Shown here piece by piece: positions 26,163-33,775 of a stretch of 64,000 nt of DNA (position 1 is its first letter; each line of letters begins with the position of its first letter). The notes under the pieces were generated by a model that searched no databases, was not told the DNA's origin, and saw only the letters and a program-made list of their open reading frames with translations. The translations under genes were made by a program, and so were the position numbers. The DNA comes from Flavobacterium sp. (GTDB lineage: Bacteria; Bacteroidota; Bacteroidia; Flavobacteriales; Flavobacteriaceae): contig JAHEHJ010000002.1 of the NCBI GenBank assembly GCA_024644655.1, positions 1 through 64,000 of the forward strand, written 5' to 3'.

Positions 26163-27157
26163 TACTTACTTATTAATTTTGCCAATTGTCTTTTATAATA
26201 TCTCTTAAAATAAGAAATAGAGATGAAGATAAACAAGAAAAATAAAGGAATTATTAATTTCATTTTTCCATTTATTGATTCTGTATTTTTAATATTTAAC
26301 GCAATACTATTTACTTTAATAATTTTATCCAAATTAATTAATTCCATGCGTTTTGTTCCTTGTTCATACAACAAATCATTTTTAGTTTTTAGCAATTCAC
26401 CCAATTGAGAATTTTCATTATAATAAACTAATTTGTCACTTTTTTGAGAAGAACCATTAACGGTGTTAGAAAAAGTATTTAAAATTGCATTAATTTGGTT
26501 GAGGATAGAATCATTTTCAACCATTTTTTTCTTAATATTTATAATATATTGGCGCTGTATAGACGTGTAATATTCCGAATTATTTATATAATTTAAGATT
26601 GGATTTACCATGTTTTTTTCAGAGGTTAATCCAGAGGTTGAAAATATAATTTCGTGATATGGATAGTTTTTACTGGTCATGTCTTCATTGACAATTTTTT
26701 TAATATCACCATCTTCCGCCATTAATTTTAATAATTCAAAGTTGTTGTCTTTGTCTTTATTTCCTATAAATTTATACACATCAAGTATCGGTTCTATTTT
26801 AATAGTGTTTATTTTTTTAGGAAACTTTATCCCTACTACATCTCTTAAAAAAACAGTGTCGTTATCTTTTATTTTAGAATTTAAGAGCTCTATTTTAGAG
26901 TACAAATAATCATTAGAACCAAAATTAGGGCATACTATCAATTTATGATTGTATGACTTATTGGTTTTATCTAAGTATGTGCCCATTACGACTCCTATAA
27001 CTACAATAATTGTTATCCAAATAACATTCCTTCTAAAGTATAATAGTGCTCTAAATATGCTGTTTGAGATTCCCTCAAAAAAACTTCCGATTTTTTTAGA
27101 AATTTGAGACAAATCAATTTCTTGATTGTCTGTATTTTGCTGAGTTGTTTCGCTCAT
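26162..27157 (-). CDS. Wzz-like chain-length/export membrane protein
   Basis: This 331-residue protein has one N-terminal membrane helix (about 47-65, [18 protein letters not shown]) and one near the C-terminus (about 298-318, [17 protein letters not shown]). Between them is a periplasmic region of about 230 residues with helical, coiled-coil-like stretches. This two-helix layout is that of Wzz/PCP polysaccharide co-polymerases, but sequence similarity is weak and no proline-rich motif was found. It lacks a tyrosine-kinase domain. It sits between DUF6909 (8 bp) and rfbA (1-bp overlap), which supports a glycan role. Confidence 0.6.
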   Translation of the reverse strand: MSETTQQNTDNQEIDLSQISKKIGSFFEGISNSIFRALLYFRRNVIWITIIVVIGVVMGTYLDKTNKSYNHKLIVCPNFGSNDYLYSKIELLNSKIKDNDTVFLRDVVGIKFPKKINTIKIEPILDVYKFIGNKDKDNNFELLKLMAEDGDIKKIVNEDMTSKNYPYHEIIFSTSGLTSEKNMVNPILNYINNSEYYTSIQRQYIINIKKKMVENDSILNQINAILNTFSNTVNGSSQKSDKLVYYNENSQLGELLKTKNDLLYEQGTKRMELINLDKIIKVNSIALNIKNTESINGKMKLIIPLFFLFIFISISYFKRYYKRQLAKLISK

Positions 27158-27165
27158 ATAAATGA

Positions 27166-28854
27166 TTATTTTATGTTAAATATTTGTTCTAGAATTTTAA
27201 TAGTGATTAAATAGGTTGGCTTAACCCCTGTTGTTCCTAATCCTCCAGAAGCTAAAGTACTACCTGTTTCTAATGGATTATCAGAGGCATAATATGCATA
27301 CCTAACTTTTACATTTGGATGAATACTTTTTCTAATTTTTGAGGCTGATTGAATCGCTTTTTGGTAATAAGCTCCTTCCATTTCTAACCCAATTGCTCCC
27401 CACGTTGACTCATGAAAAAATTTCAATAAATCCTTGTTTTGAAGCGAGGTTCCAAGAACAGTTACCATTGGACCTGCAAAAACAGGAATATCATTTCCTT
27501 CAAACATTTTAGCCGTTAATTCATTTTCAAAAGGATAATTATCTGCTGTGCCTTCATTAATATGGGCATTTGGAATCATAATGTCTCCTTTCCCTCCTTG
27601 AAGAATACCGGCTTTACCCATTATAGAAACCGATTCTACTTTTAAAAATAAATGATTATTTACCTTTTTAAACGGTTTAAGTAACTCATCAATAGTTTCA
27701 TAAGCTTGTTCGCCAAAGGCATAATCCATAACCACAATTACGGGATAATCATTTCCTAATTTGGCATTTGGAAATCCAGATTTTGACCAATCTATTTGTG
27801 CCGTATCAAAAATTTGAACATCTATATTGGTTCCTGACGTATCAAGCAATGAAATCATTCCGTGTTTTAAAGCAAAATCTTCTACTTTACTTCGTAACTC
27901 TTTACTTCCAGACGCACTCAAATCTTCATATATCTGATAATCCGATTTTCCTTTGTATTTTGTAGCTAATACTCCATTGGCAAAAATAGAATTCATAACA
28001 GAGTGCATATTGGCACTAATAATATGAATAGGTCTATCTATTAAATTATGCTGAAATAAAACTTCTTTAATATTTGTAGCCCAAATTTCACCATGAATAT
28101 GATGCCCTAATCTTTCTCTTAAAATGGGACTGAATGTAATAGTTCTTTTATTGTTATCAACTACTTCCTCAATCGCAATTTTTCCTAACCAATAGATAAG
28201 ATGTAAAAATCTATCTGGCTTTTCAGCCGTGCCAAAATCATCATATATATTCATAACCTCAGCAAACGTTCTGCCTAAAACATTAGCCGCATGAGATATT
28301 GCCTTTTCTTTATCAACTTGATTTAGTTTTTTGGTTTGTATAGCGGCTTGTTCTAACTTCTGCCAATCCCGAGAAATTCTACCTTCATCATCAATCAATA
28401 CACGGTTTTTTATTTTGTGTGATTCGATAAAAATAAAAGTCAAATGCGTTAAAATATCATAAATATCTGAGCGACCGCGAGTAATTTCAACATTCATTTG
28501 CTCATCATCTATTCGATAACAATTTCGTCTTCTCTTTGGAGGAATAATAGCTTTAAAATGGGATTTTGAATATCCCTCGTCTGAAGTTAAATTGATATAA
28601 CGGCATTCTTCAATGCCTACCGGAAGTCGTTCAATAACATAAAGTAAACCATTTAACTCTACTTTTTCCTCTGCAATACTCCCGTAAATCTCAGGGCGAA
28701 GCGCTAATAATGCTTCTCTTAATGTGTCTCCTGAAACACCCATTGGTTTATAAAAACCTCTGTTAAATAAATGTCTCATTGTAATGTACAATCGTTCGAT
28801 AGCTGCCGACGATTCTTGCGCTCTTGAGCGCGAAATGTTTTTAATTTCCTTCAT
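27166..28854 (-). CDS. DUF6909-like protein with nucleoside-phosphorylase-like C-terminal half
   Basis: This 562-residue soluble protein matches my memory of the flavobacterial DUF6909 family. The C-terminal half carries three features of the PNP/UDP phosphorylase superfamily in the right order: GDIMIPNAHINEGT (about 423-436, compare G-D-I-V-I-P-T-A-x-x-x-E-G-T), GLEMEGAYY (about 489-497, the M-E-x-E-G ribose-binding motif) and ASDNP (about 521-525, the catalytic Ser-Asp pair). The N-terminal ~250 residues are helical and not recognised. It heads the unit with the Wzz-like and rfb genes. Enzyme activity is inferred and untested. Confidence 0.7.
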   Translation of the reverse strand: MKEIKNISRSRAQESSAAIERLYITMRHLFNRGFYKPMGVSGDTLREALLALRPEIYGSIAEEKVELNGLLYVIERLPVGIEECRYINLTSDEGYSKSHFKAIIPPKRRRNCYRIDDEQMNVEITRGRSDIYDILTHLTFIFIESHKIKNRVLIDDEGRISRDWQKLEQAAIQTKKLNQVDKEKAISHAANVLGRTFAEVMNIYDDFGTAEKPDRFLHLIYWLGKIAIEEVVDNNKRTITFSPILRERLGHHIHGEIWATNIKEVLFQHNLIDRPIHIISANMHSVMNSIFANGVLATKYKGKSDYQIYEDLSASGSKELRSKVEDFALKHGMISLLDTSGTNIDVQIFDTAQIDWSKSGFPNAKLGNDYPVIVVMDYAFGEQAYETIDELLKPFKKVNNHLFLKVESVSIMGKAGILQGGKGDIMIPNAHINEGTADNYPFENELTAKMFEGNDIPVFAGPMVTVLGTSLQNKDLLKFFHESTWGAIGLEMEGAYYQKAIQSASKIRKSIHPNVKVRYAYYASDNPLETGSTLASGGLGTTGVKPTYLITIKILEQIFNIK

Positions 28855-28874
28855 TAAATTGTTTTTCTAACCTA

Positions 28875-28882
28875 CAAATATA
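28875..28882 (-). promoter_or_regulatory. Putative -7 box for the DUF6909-Wzz-rfb unit
   Basis: The minus strand reads TATATTTG, an exact TAnnTTTG match, 20 bp before the ATG at 28854 and after the end of the GH3 operon. A well-spaced -33 element is not clear. Confidence 0.45.
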
Positions 28883-28894
28883 GGGTTTTTAACT

Positions 28895-29764
28895 TTAGTT
28901 GGTAAGTACCAAATTAATTGAAGGCTCATACACCATCATTTTAGGATTGGGATTGTTACTGTCCTGTTTCGTTTGCTTATTCCATTTTCCTCCATAAAAG
29001 GTGAAAATAAAATCTCTTTGCACATAATTGTAGAGCATAAAAGGATAATACGTTTTTTGAATGAGTACTTTTTTTGTATTCGTGTCTTGTATTTCTCGCT
29101 CAACTTTGTTTTTTTCAATGATTAATTTTTCATACCCAATAAAAACTCCTGTTTTTGGCATTCTTAAATTTAATTCTGTAACATCAAAAAAGGTCTTCTT
29201 AACTCCTTTTTTTACCGATACTACAAAATCTTTGCTAAGTAATTCATCTCCCGGAAAACCATCTGAATTTACCCCATAAAAATGGATTTTTACAGACGCA
29301 TTCTCAATTTCACTGTCTGTTAAAATGGAAACCTGTTTGATGTATTTTGTTTTTTTATATTTCGAATAATAGGGGAAAAACTTTGCGTCTATCTTGGGTC
29401 CATTATCAAAAGCTTGATATGTTTCGTTCTTTACTTTCCCTATTTCCAATTCTCGTGTTTCAAATCGTTTTGGAGCAACAGTAACTTCATCCAATTTTAA
29501 AGCAATTGCGTTTAAAATTACTTTTTGAACTTGATTTGCTCTTATTGTTTTTTTCTCATACCCCAAAGCTGAAAAAACTAAATTTTTGGTTTCAGAAACA
29601 GTAATTGTAAAGGCACCATTTTCTTCAGATGATGTTCCGCTATTTTCATTTTCCACAGCTATGTTGACATAAGATATGGGTTGATTGTTTTCATCTACGA
29701 CCACACCTTTAATTTGAGCAGATAGAGAGAGGGTAAATAAAAAAAGAAATACTACTGTTTTCAT
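28895..29764 (-). CDS. CarboxypepD_reg-like secreted protein (paralog B)
   Basis: This 289-residue protein has a signal peptide (KTVVFLFLFTLSLSAQ) followed by a carboxypeptidase-regulatory-like beta-sandwich (about 18-95), with IKGVVVDENNQPISYVNI and LVFSALGYEKKTI. The remaining 190 residues are beta-rich and unrecognised, containing DAKFFPYYSKYKKTKYIKQ. The CarboxypepD_reg domain is widespread in Bacteroidetes envelope proteins. It lies 1 bp after its paralog at 29766-30653, with the same domain order and length, so the two arose by tandem duplication. It ends the GH3 operon. Function is unknown. Confidence 0.8.
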   Translation of the reverse strand: MKTVVFLFLFTLSLSAQIKGVVVDENNQPISYVNIAVENENSGTSSEENGAFTITVSETKNLVFSALGYEKKTIRANQVQKVILNAIALKLDEVTVAPKRFETRELEIGKVKNETYQAFDNGPKIDAKFFPYYSKYKKTKYIKQVSILTDSEIENASVKIHFYGVNSDGFPGDELLSKDFVVSVKKGVKKTFFDVTELNLRMPKTGVFIGYEKLIIEKNKVEREIQDTNTKKVLIQKTYYPFMLYNYVQRDFIFTFYGGKWNKQTKQDSNNPNPKMMVYEPSINLVLTN

Positions 29765-29765
29765 T

Positions 29766-30653
29766 CTAGTCTGTTAAAGTTACATTAATTGCAGGCGAAA
29801 TTACTTTTGATTTAGTTTTTTGATTGATATACATACTAAATCGTTGTTTTGTCCATTTGCCAGCGCGAAAAGTATAACTTTCCTCTAAATCTGAATTAGT
29901 ATACATTATATGCGGTCCATAATTTAAAATATAAATTGTTTTTTTAGAGTTTATAATTCCAGCCTTTTCCATATACTTGTTACTGTCAATCAATAAACTC
30001 TCAAAGCCCACTATAATTCCTTCTTTTGGCATTTCTATATCATAGGACGATACATCTACTATTGTTTTGTGTTTCCCTTTTTTAGTTTTAACAATAATCG
30101 ATTCAGAAATCATATCAATTCCGGGTAATCCATCTTTTGCTATTCTATAAATGCGTGCTCTAAAAGAAGCGCCTTCTACTTCGCTATTTGTAAAAAAGAT
30201 AAGATTCTTAATATGGCTGATATCTTTGTTTATTGTGTCACGATTTATGTTTTTTGCTAATATCCAAGGCGCAGTTTGTGGTTCAGGTAGGTAATAGCGG
30301 TTTTTTGAATTACCAACTTCTACTTCTTTAGTCCTTTTGGGTTTTGTAACAATAACTTCATTCAATTTATAAATAGCAGCTGACATAACCACCTTTTTAG
30401 TATCGGCAGCTGCCAATTTTAAAGTTTCATATCCCATTGCTGAAAAAATCAATTCTTTATTTTGTTCTGAAACTGAAACTGAAAACTCCCCATTTTCTTC
30501 CGAAGTAGTTCCAGTATTTTCATTTTCCACAGTTATGTTGACATAGGAAATAGGCTGATTATTTGCATCTACAACCACACCTTTAATTTGACCCGACAAA
30601 GAAAAACCTATCAACAACACCAACCAAAAGAATCTCTTTTGTTTCATTTTCAT
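29766..30653 (-). CDS. CarboxypepD_reg-like secreted protein (paralog A)
   Basis: This 295-residue protein has a signal peptide (FFWLVLLIGFSLSGQ) and the same CarboxypepD_reg domain as its downstream neighbour: IKGVVVDANNQPISYVNI and LIFSAMGYETLKL. The C-terminal ~190 residues align by eye with paralog B through YEYR-poor beta-rich segments such as GIIVGFESLLI versus GVFIGYEKLII, and both end in a xPxINxxLT pattern. It directly abuts the GH3 gene (stop and start are adjacent), so it is in the same transcript. Function is unknown. Confidence 0.8.
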   Translation of the reverse strand: MKMKQKRFFWLVLLIGFSLSGQIKGVVVDANNQPISYVNITVENENTGTTSEENGEFSVSVSEQNKELIFSAMGYETLKLAAADTKKVVMSAAIYKLNEVIVTKPKRTKEVEVGNSKNRYYLPEPQTAPWILAKNINRDTINKDISHIKNLIFFTNSEVEGASFRARIYRIAKDGLPGIDMISESIIVKTKKGKHKTIVDVSSYDIEMPKEGIIVGFESLLIDSNKYMEKAGIINSKKTIYILNYGPHIMYTNSDLEESYTFRAGKWTKQRFSMYINQKTKSKVISPAINVTLTD

Positions 30654-32141
30654 TTATTCTCTTTTTAAAAAATCCACTAGTTTACGATCATTAGAAAGAC
30701 GAGGTAATTTATTCTGTCCCCCTAACTTTCCTATCGATTTCATATACTCATGAAATCCATTTTTAGCGACTTTAGTTATTATAAGTGTTCGCAATACATT
30801 CCCCGCAATCAAATCGTCATAATATACATTTTGTTTGCGCATAGCAGAGTCTATTCGCAATGCGAAGGAGTCTAAGTCTTCCGGTAAGGTTTCAAACTCA
30901 ATAAACCATTCGTGATAAGGCATTCCTTGATCGGGTGCAATTTGTGGTGCCACCGTAAATTCATTTATCTGAATAGATGTGCCCTCCAATGCTTCATTTA
31001 AAGCATATTCCACTTCTTTTCCAATCACATGTTCTCCAAAAGCGGAAATAAAATGTTTAATTCTTCCAGATACGATAACTCTATGCGGTTTTAAATGAGT
31101 AAATTGGATGGTATCTCCTATATTATATGCCCACAAACCTGCATTTGTTGATATTATTAATACGTAATTCACGCCTAGTTCCACTTCTCCTATGGTATAC
31201 CGCTTTGGTTGTTCGTTAAAATAGTCCTCAACTTTTATAAACTCATAAAAAATTCCAGAATTTAATAGCAGTAACATTCCTTTTTCACTTTGGGAATCTT
31301 GATACGCAAAAAAACCTTCCGAGGCTGGAAACAATTCAATAGCATCTACTTTTCTACCTATTAAATTTTCAAATTTGGCACGATAGGGTTCAAAATTAAC
31401 TCCTCCATAAATGAATAAAGTAAAGTTTTTAAAAAGTGTTCCAACAGGCTTATACGCTTTTTGCTGTAATTTTTCAAAATACATTTGAACCCATGACGGA
31501 ATGCCCGAAATCACAGCCATGTCTTCATCAATAGTTTCATTGACTATGGCATCTACCTTCGTTTCCCAATCTTCAATACAATTGGTTTTCCAACTTGGTA
31601 ATCTGTTTTTTTGAAGATAACTCGGTACAAAATGAGCTACTATACCCGAAAGTCTACCTAATTTTATTCCATGTTTATCTTCTAGTAAAGGACTGCCTTG
31701 TAAAAAAATCATTTTACCATTTACAAAATCTGCCTTACCCGTTTCGTGTATATAACTCAATATAGCATTCCGAGCTGCTTCAATATGAAAAGGCATTGAT
31801 TCTTTAGTCAATGGAATATATTTAGCGCCTGAAGTGGTGCCTGACGTTTTAGCAAAATACAACGGTTTTCCGTTCCAAAGTACATTCTCTTCTCCCTTGA
31901 CCACTCGATCTATATAGGGCCGTAATGCTTCATAATCTCGAACCGGAACTTGTTGGGCGAATTTCTCTACCGTCTTGATGTTAGAAAAATGATGATCTCT
32001 ACCAAATTGAGTGTGTTGGGCCGAAGCTATTAAATCTTCAAATACTTTTTGTTGAGTAGCCACAGGGTTTTGAAGCCACTTTTGGGTCTTACGGTGAATA
32101 TAGTGAGCAAATATTTTAGCAGCAAAAGATTTTACTGACAT
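30654..32141 (-). CDS. GH3 family acyl-adenylate/amido synthetase
   Basis: This 495-residue protein belongs to the GH3 auxin-responsive-promoter family, ANL-related enzymes that in plants join amino acids to acyl hormones. Seen here are the ATP/AMP-binding YFAKTSGTTSGAKYIPLT (about 91-108), LFPASEGFFAYQ, the VGEVELG-like IGEVELGVNYVLIISTNAGLWAYNIGDTI segment, and VSGRIKHFISAFGEHV. Length is full. The bacterial substrate is unknown. It lies in a tight operon with an M23 peptidase and an SdpI-like protein upstream and two CarboxypepD_reg proteins downstream. Confidence 0.9.
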   Translation of the reverse strand: MSVKSFAAKIFAHYIHRKTQKWLQNPVATQQKVFEDLIASAQHTQFGRDHHFSNIKTVEKFAQQVPVRDYEALRPYIDRVVKGEENVLWNGKPLYFAKTSGTTSGAKYIPLTKESMPFHIEAARNAILSYIHETGKADFVNGKMIFLQGSPLLEDKHGIKLGRLSGIVAHFVPSYLQKNRLPSWKTNCIEDWETKVDAIVNETIDEDMAVISGIPSWVQMYFEKLQQKAYKPVGTLFKNFTLFIYGGVNFEPYRAKFENLIGRKVDAIELFPASEGFFAYQDSQSEKGMLLLLNSGIFYEFIKVEDYFNEQPKRYTIGEVELGVNYVLIISTNAGLWAYNIGDTIQFTHLKPHRVIVSGRIKHFISAFGEHVIGKEVEYALNEALEGTSIQINEFTVAPQIAPDQGMPYHEWFIEFETLPEDLDSFALRIDSAMRKQNVYYDDLIAGNVLRTLIITKVAKNGFHEYMKSIGKLGGQNKLPRLSNDRKLVDFLKRE

Positions 32142-32144
32142 AGC

Positions 32145-32510
32145 TTATTGATTTGGGAAATTCTTTTTTATTGCTTTTTCTGTGGTAACGATCATATAAA
32201 TACAACCAATTATCATAAAACCAATTCCTAAAAAAGCAGCTAATTCTTGATTGATGCTTATAAATAAATTAAGAAAAGAAAACGCTAGTAAAAACAACGC
32301 CAACTGAAACATCTTACCTGTAGAGTACTTTTGAGAGAAATCCCAAACTTGCTGATTTTTCATTGAAGCATTAGTTCTATAACCATATAAATAATTAACT
32401 TCTTTAGGAGGGAAGAAATGCATAATAATCGCAGCAATAAAAAAAACGATTCCAACTAAAAAAGAAACAATTCCAACTCTATCTGCTAAGTAATTTAAAA
32501 TTTGTTCCAT
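32145..32510 (-). CDS. SdpI/YhfL-family membrane protein
   Basis: This 121-residue protein has three membrane helices (about 14-32, 68-86 and 90-108) and the family motif YLYGYRTNASMKNQQVWDFS between the first and second. In Bacillus, SdpI gives immunity to the SdpC toxin and senses it, but most family members have no known role. It is the second gene of the M23 operon, 2 bp after the peptidase gene and 3 bp before GH3. A role as an immunity protein is not supported by any toxin gene nearby. Confidence 0.82.
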   Translation of the reverse strand: MEQILNYLADRVGIVSFLVGIVFFIAAIIMHFFPPKEVNYLYGYRTNASMKNQQVWDFSQKYSTGKMFQLALFLLAFSFLNLFISINQELAAFLGIGFMIIGCIYMIVTTEKAIKKNFPNQ

Positions 32511-32512
32511 AA

Positions 32513-33382
32513 TTATTCAAATTCTATAAAAATGCTGGGGTCAATAGGAAAGCCTTCTTTCCACAATTCAAAATGCAAATGCACACCTGTTGATTCTTGT
32601 CCTGTTGAGCCAGCCAATGCAATTACTTCTCCTGTTCTTACATTATCTCCTTGTGATACTGTTAATGAAGAAGCATGTTTATATACAGAAATAAATCCAT
32701 TATTATGTCGAATAATCACCACATTTCCTGTATTTGGAGTCCAATCTGCGAAAATTACTGTGCCTCCTAAAACAGATTTAATAGGTGTGTTTTTAGCTAA
32801 AGCAATATCTACTGCATAATGCTTTTCTTTTGGATTAAATTGATCTGTAATCATCCCTTTTACTGGAGGAAAAAATACAACACTTACCTTGGGCGTGGCT
32901 TTTTCAAAAAGATTGTATTTATCTTCCCTAGCTACTGATTCTCGAAGATTTAAATCGGCTTTAGTAGGCTTCATTTCTTCCTCCGAAATAGCGGCTAATG
33001 TAGAAGGGGTTATAGAATCTTTGCTGAATTTAGCATAATCTAAATCCCCTGTTAATATTTTTCGTATGGAGATAATATAGGCCTCATTTTTCTTCAATGC
33101 ATTCGTTAATGAATCCGATTTTAAGGCTAATTCGGTAGCATCTTTTTTAAGTTTAGTTGAAGCATAACCCGGAATATATTCGCGTAATGGTGTAAAGGCT
33201 ATAATGTAGGTGGTTACAAAAATAATTAATAAAGCACCTACTGAGGCCACCACAAAAACATTCATTAATGTCAAACGCAATGAAAAAACTTCAGCAAATG
33301 TTTCCTCATTCAAAATAACCAATCGGTTCTTTGTGAAGAGTTTCTTCTTTAATATTTTGCGTTTTAGTCGTTTTTCCGACAT
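32513..33382 (-). CDS. Membrane-anchored M23 family metallopeptidase
   Basis: This 289-residue protein has a basic cytoplasmic N-terminus, one membrane helix (about 39-63), a short helical linker and a C-terminal M23/LytM domain (about 175-285). Zinc ligands appear intact: the H-x3-D of KHYAVDIAL and the H-L-H of STGVHLHFELW. It is therefore likely an active cell-wall endopeptidase and not a degenerate activator. A -7 box lies at 33400-33407. It heads the operon continuing to the CarboxypepD_reg genes. Confidence 0.92.
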   Translation of the reverse strand: MSEKRLKRKILKKKLFTKNRLVILNEETFAEVFSLRLTLMNVFVVASVGALLIIFVTTYIIAFTPLREYIPGYASTKLKKDATELALKSDSLTNALKKNEAYIISIRKILTGDLDYAKFSKDSITPSTLAAISEEEMKPTKADLNLRESVAREDKYNLFEKATPKVSVVFFPPVKGMITDQFNPKEKHYAVDIALAKNTPIKSVLGGTVIFADWTPNTGNVVIIRHNNGFISVYKHASSLTVSQGDNVRTGEVIALAGSTGQESTGVHLHFELWKEGFPIDPSIFIEFE

Positions 33383-33399
33383 GATGGTAGATTATGGAA

Positions 33400-33407
33400 C
33401 AAATATA
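33400..33407 (-). promoter_or_regulatory. Putative -7 box for the M23-SdpI-GH3 operon
   Basis: The minus strand reads TATATTTG, an exact match, 17 bp before the ATG at 33382. The gap to the divergent tatA gene is 168 bp and holds both promoters. Confidence 0.45.
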
Positions 33408-33499
33408 GAAAATTAACTTCGGTTTCGATTTACCTAATGTATAACGAACTTTAACTATAAATATTGCATCCAAAATATTTACAGTGTATATTTTCTTCA

Positions 33500-33507
33500 T
33501 ACATTTG
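33500..33507 (+). promoter_or_regulatory. Putative -7 box for tatA
   Basis: TACATTTG matches the TAnnTTTG consensus. A TTT-rich -33-like element lies about 20 bp upstream (33478-33480). The ATG of tatA is 43 bp downstream. Confidence 0.45.
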
Positions 33508-33550
33508 TAAACAGTAATTACTAATTAGCGAAAGCATAAAATTATATATC

Positions 33551-33727
33551 ATGGGAAGTATGGGAATATCAGAATGGCTAGTTATCTTAGTCGTTGTTTT
33601 ATTATTATTTGGAGGTAAAAAAATTCCAGAACTAATGAAAGGTTTAGGTACAGGAGTTAGAGAATTTAAAGAAGCCTCTAAAGGTGAACAAAAACCAGAA
33701 GAAACTAAAAAAGAAGAAACTAAATAA
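33551..33727 (+). CDS. tatA: Sec-independent translocase subunit TatA
   Basis: This 58-residue protein begins [20 protein letters not shown], one membrane helix, then the conserved hinge [20 protein letters not shown], an amphipathic helix, and a Lys/Glu-rich tail. This is the TatA/E layout; it forms the pore of the twin-arginine pathway at the inner membrane. TatC is not in the window. The gene is single, with a promoter upstream and a shared bidirectional terminator downstream. It is too short for many gene finders. Confidence 0.93.
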   Translation: MGSMGISEWLVILVVVLLLFGGKKIPELMKGLGTGVREFKEASKGEQKPEETKKEETK

Positions 33728-33741
33728 TCTTTTTGAAAAAT

Positions 33742-33773
33742 AAAAAACCCAATCAAAGTTGATTGGGTTTTTT
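33742..33773. terminator. Bidirectional terminator between tatA and tex
   Basis: The arms AAAAAACCCAATCAA (33742-33756) and TTGATTGGGTTTTTT (33759-33773) form a perfect stem with A and T tracts on each side, so it can stop tatA from the left and tex from the right. Confidence 0.9.
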
Positions 33774-33775
33774 AT

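Noticed and set aside
32145..32510. SdpI-like protein as part of a toxin/immunity system
   Set aside because: No SdpC-like toxin or SdpR regulator lies nearby, and the family is widespread without toxins.
33451..33756. Open frame of 101 codons on the minus strand
   Set aside because: It is the antisense frame of tatA and its terminator.
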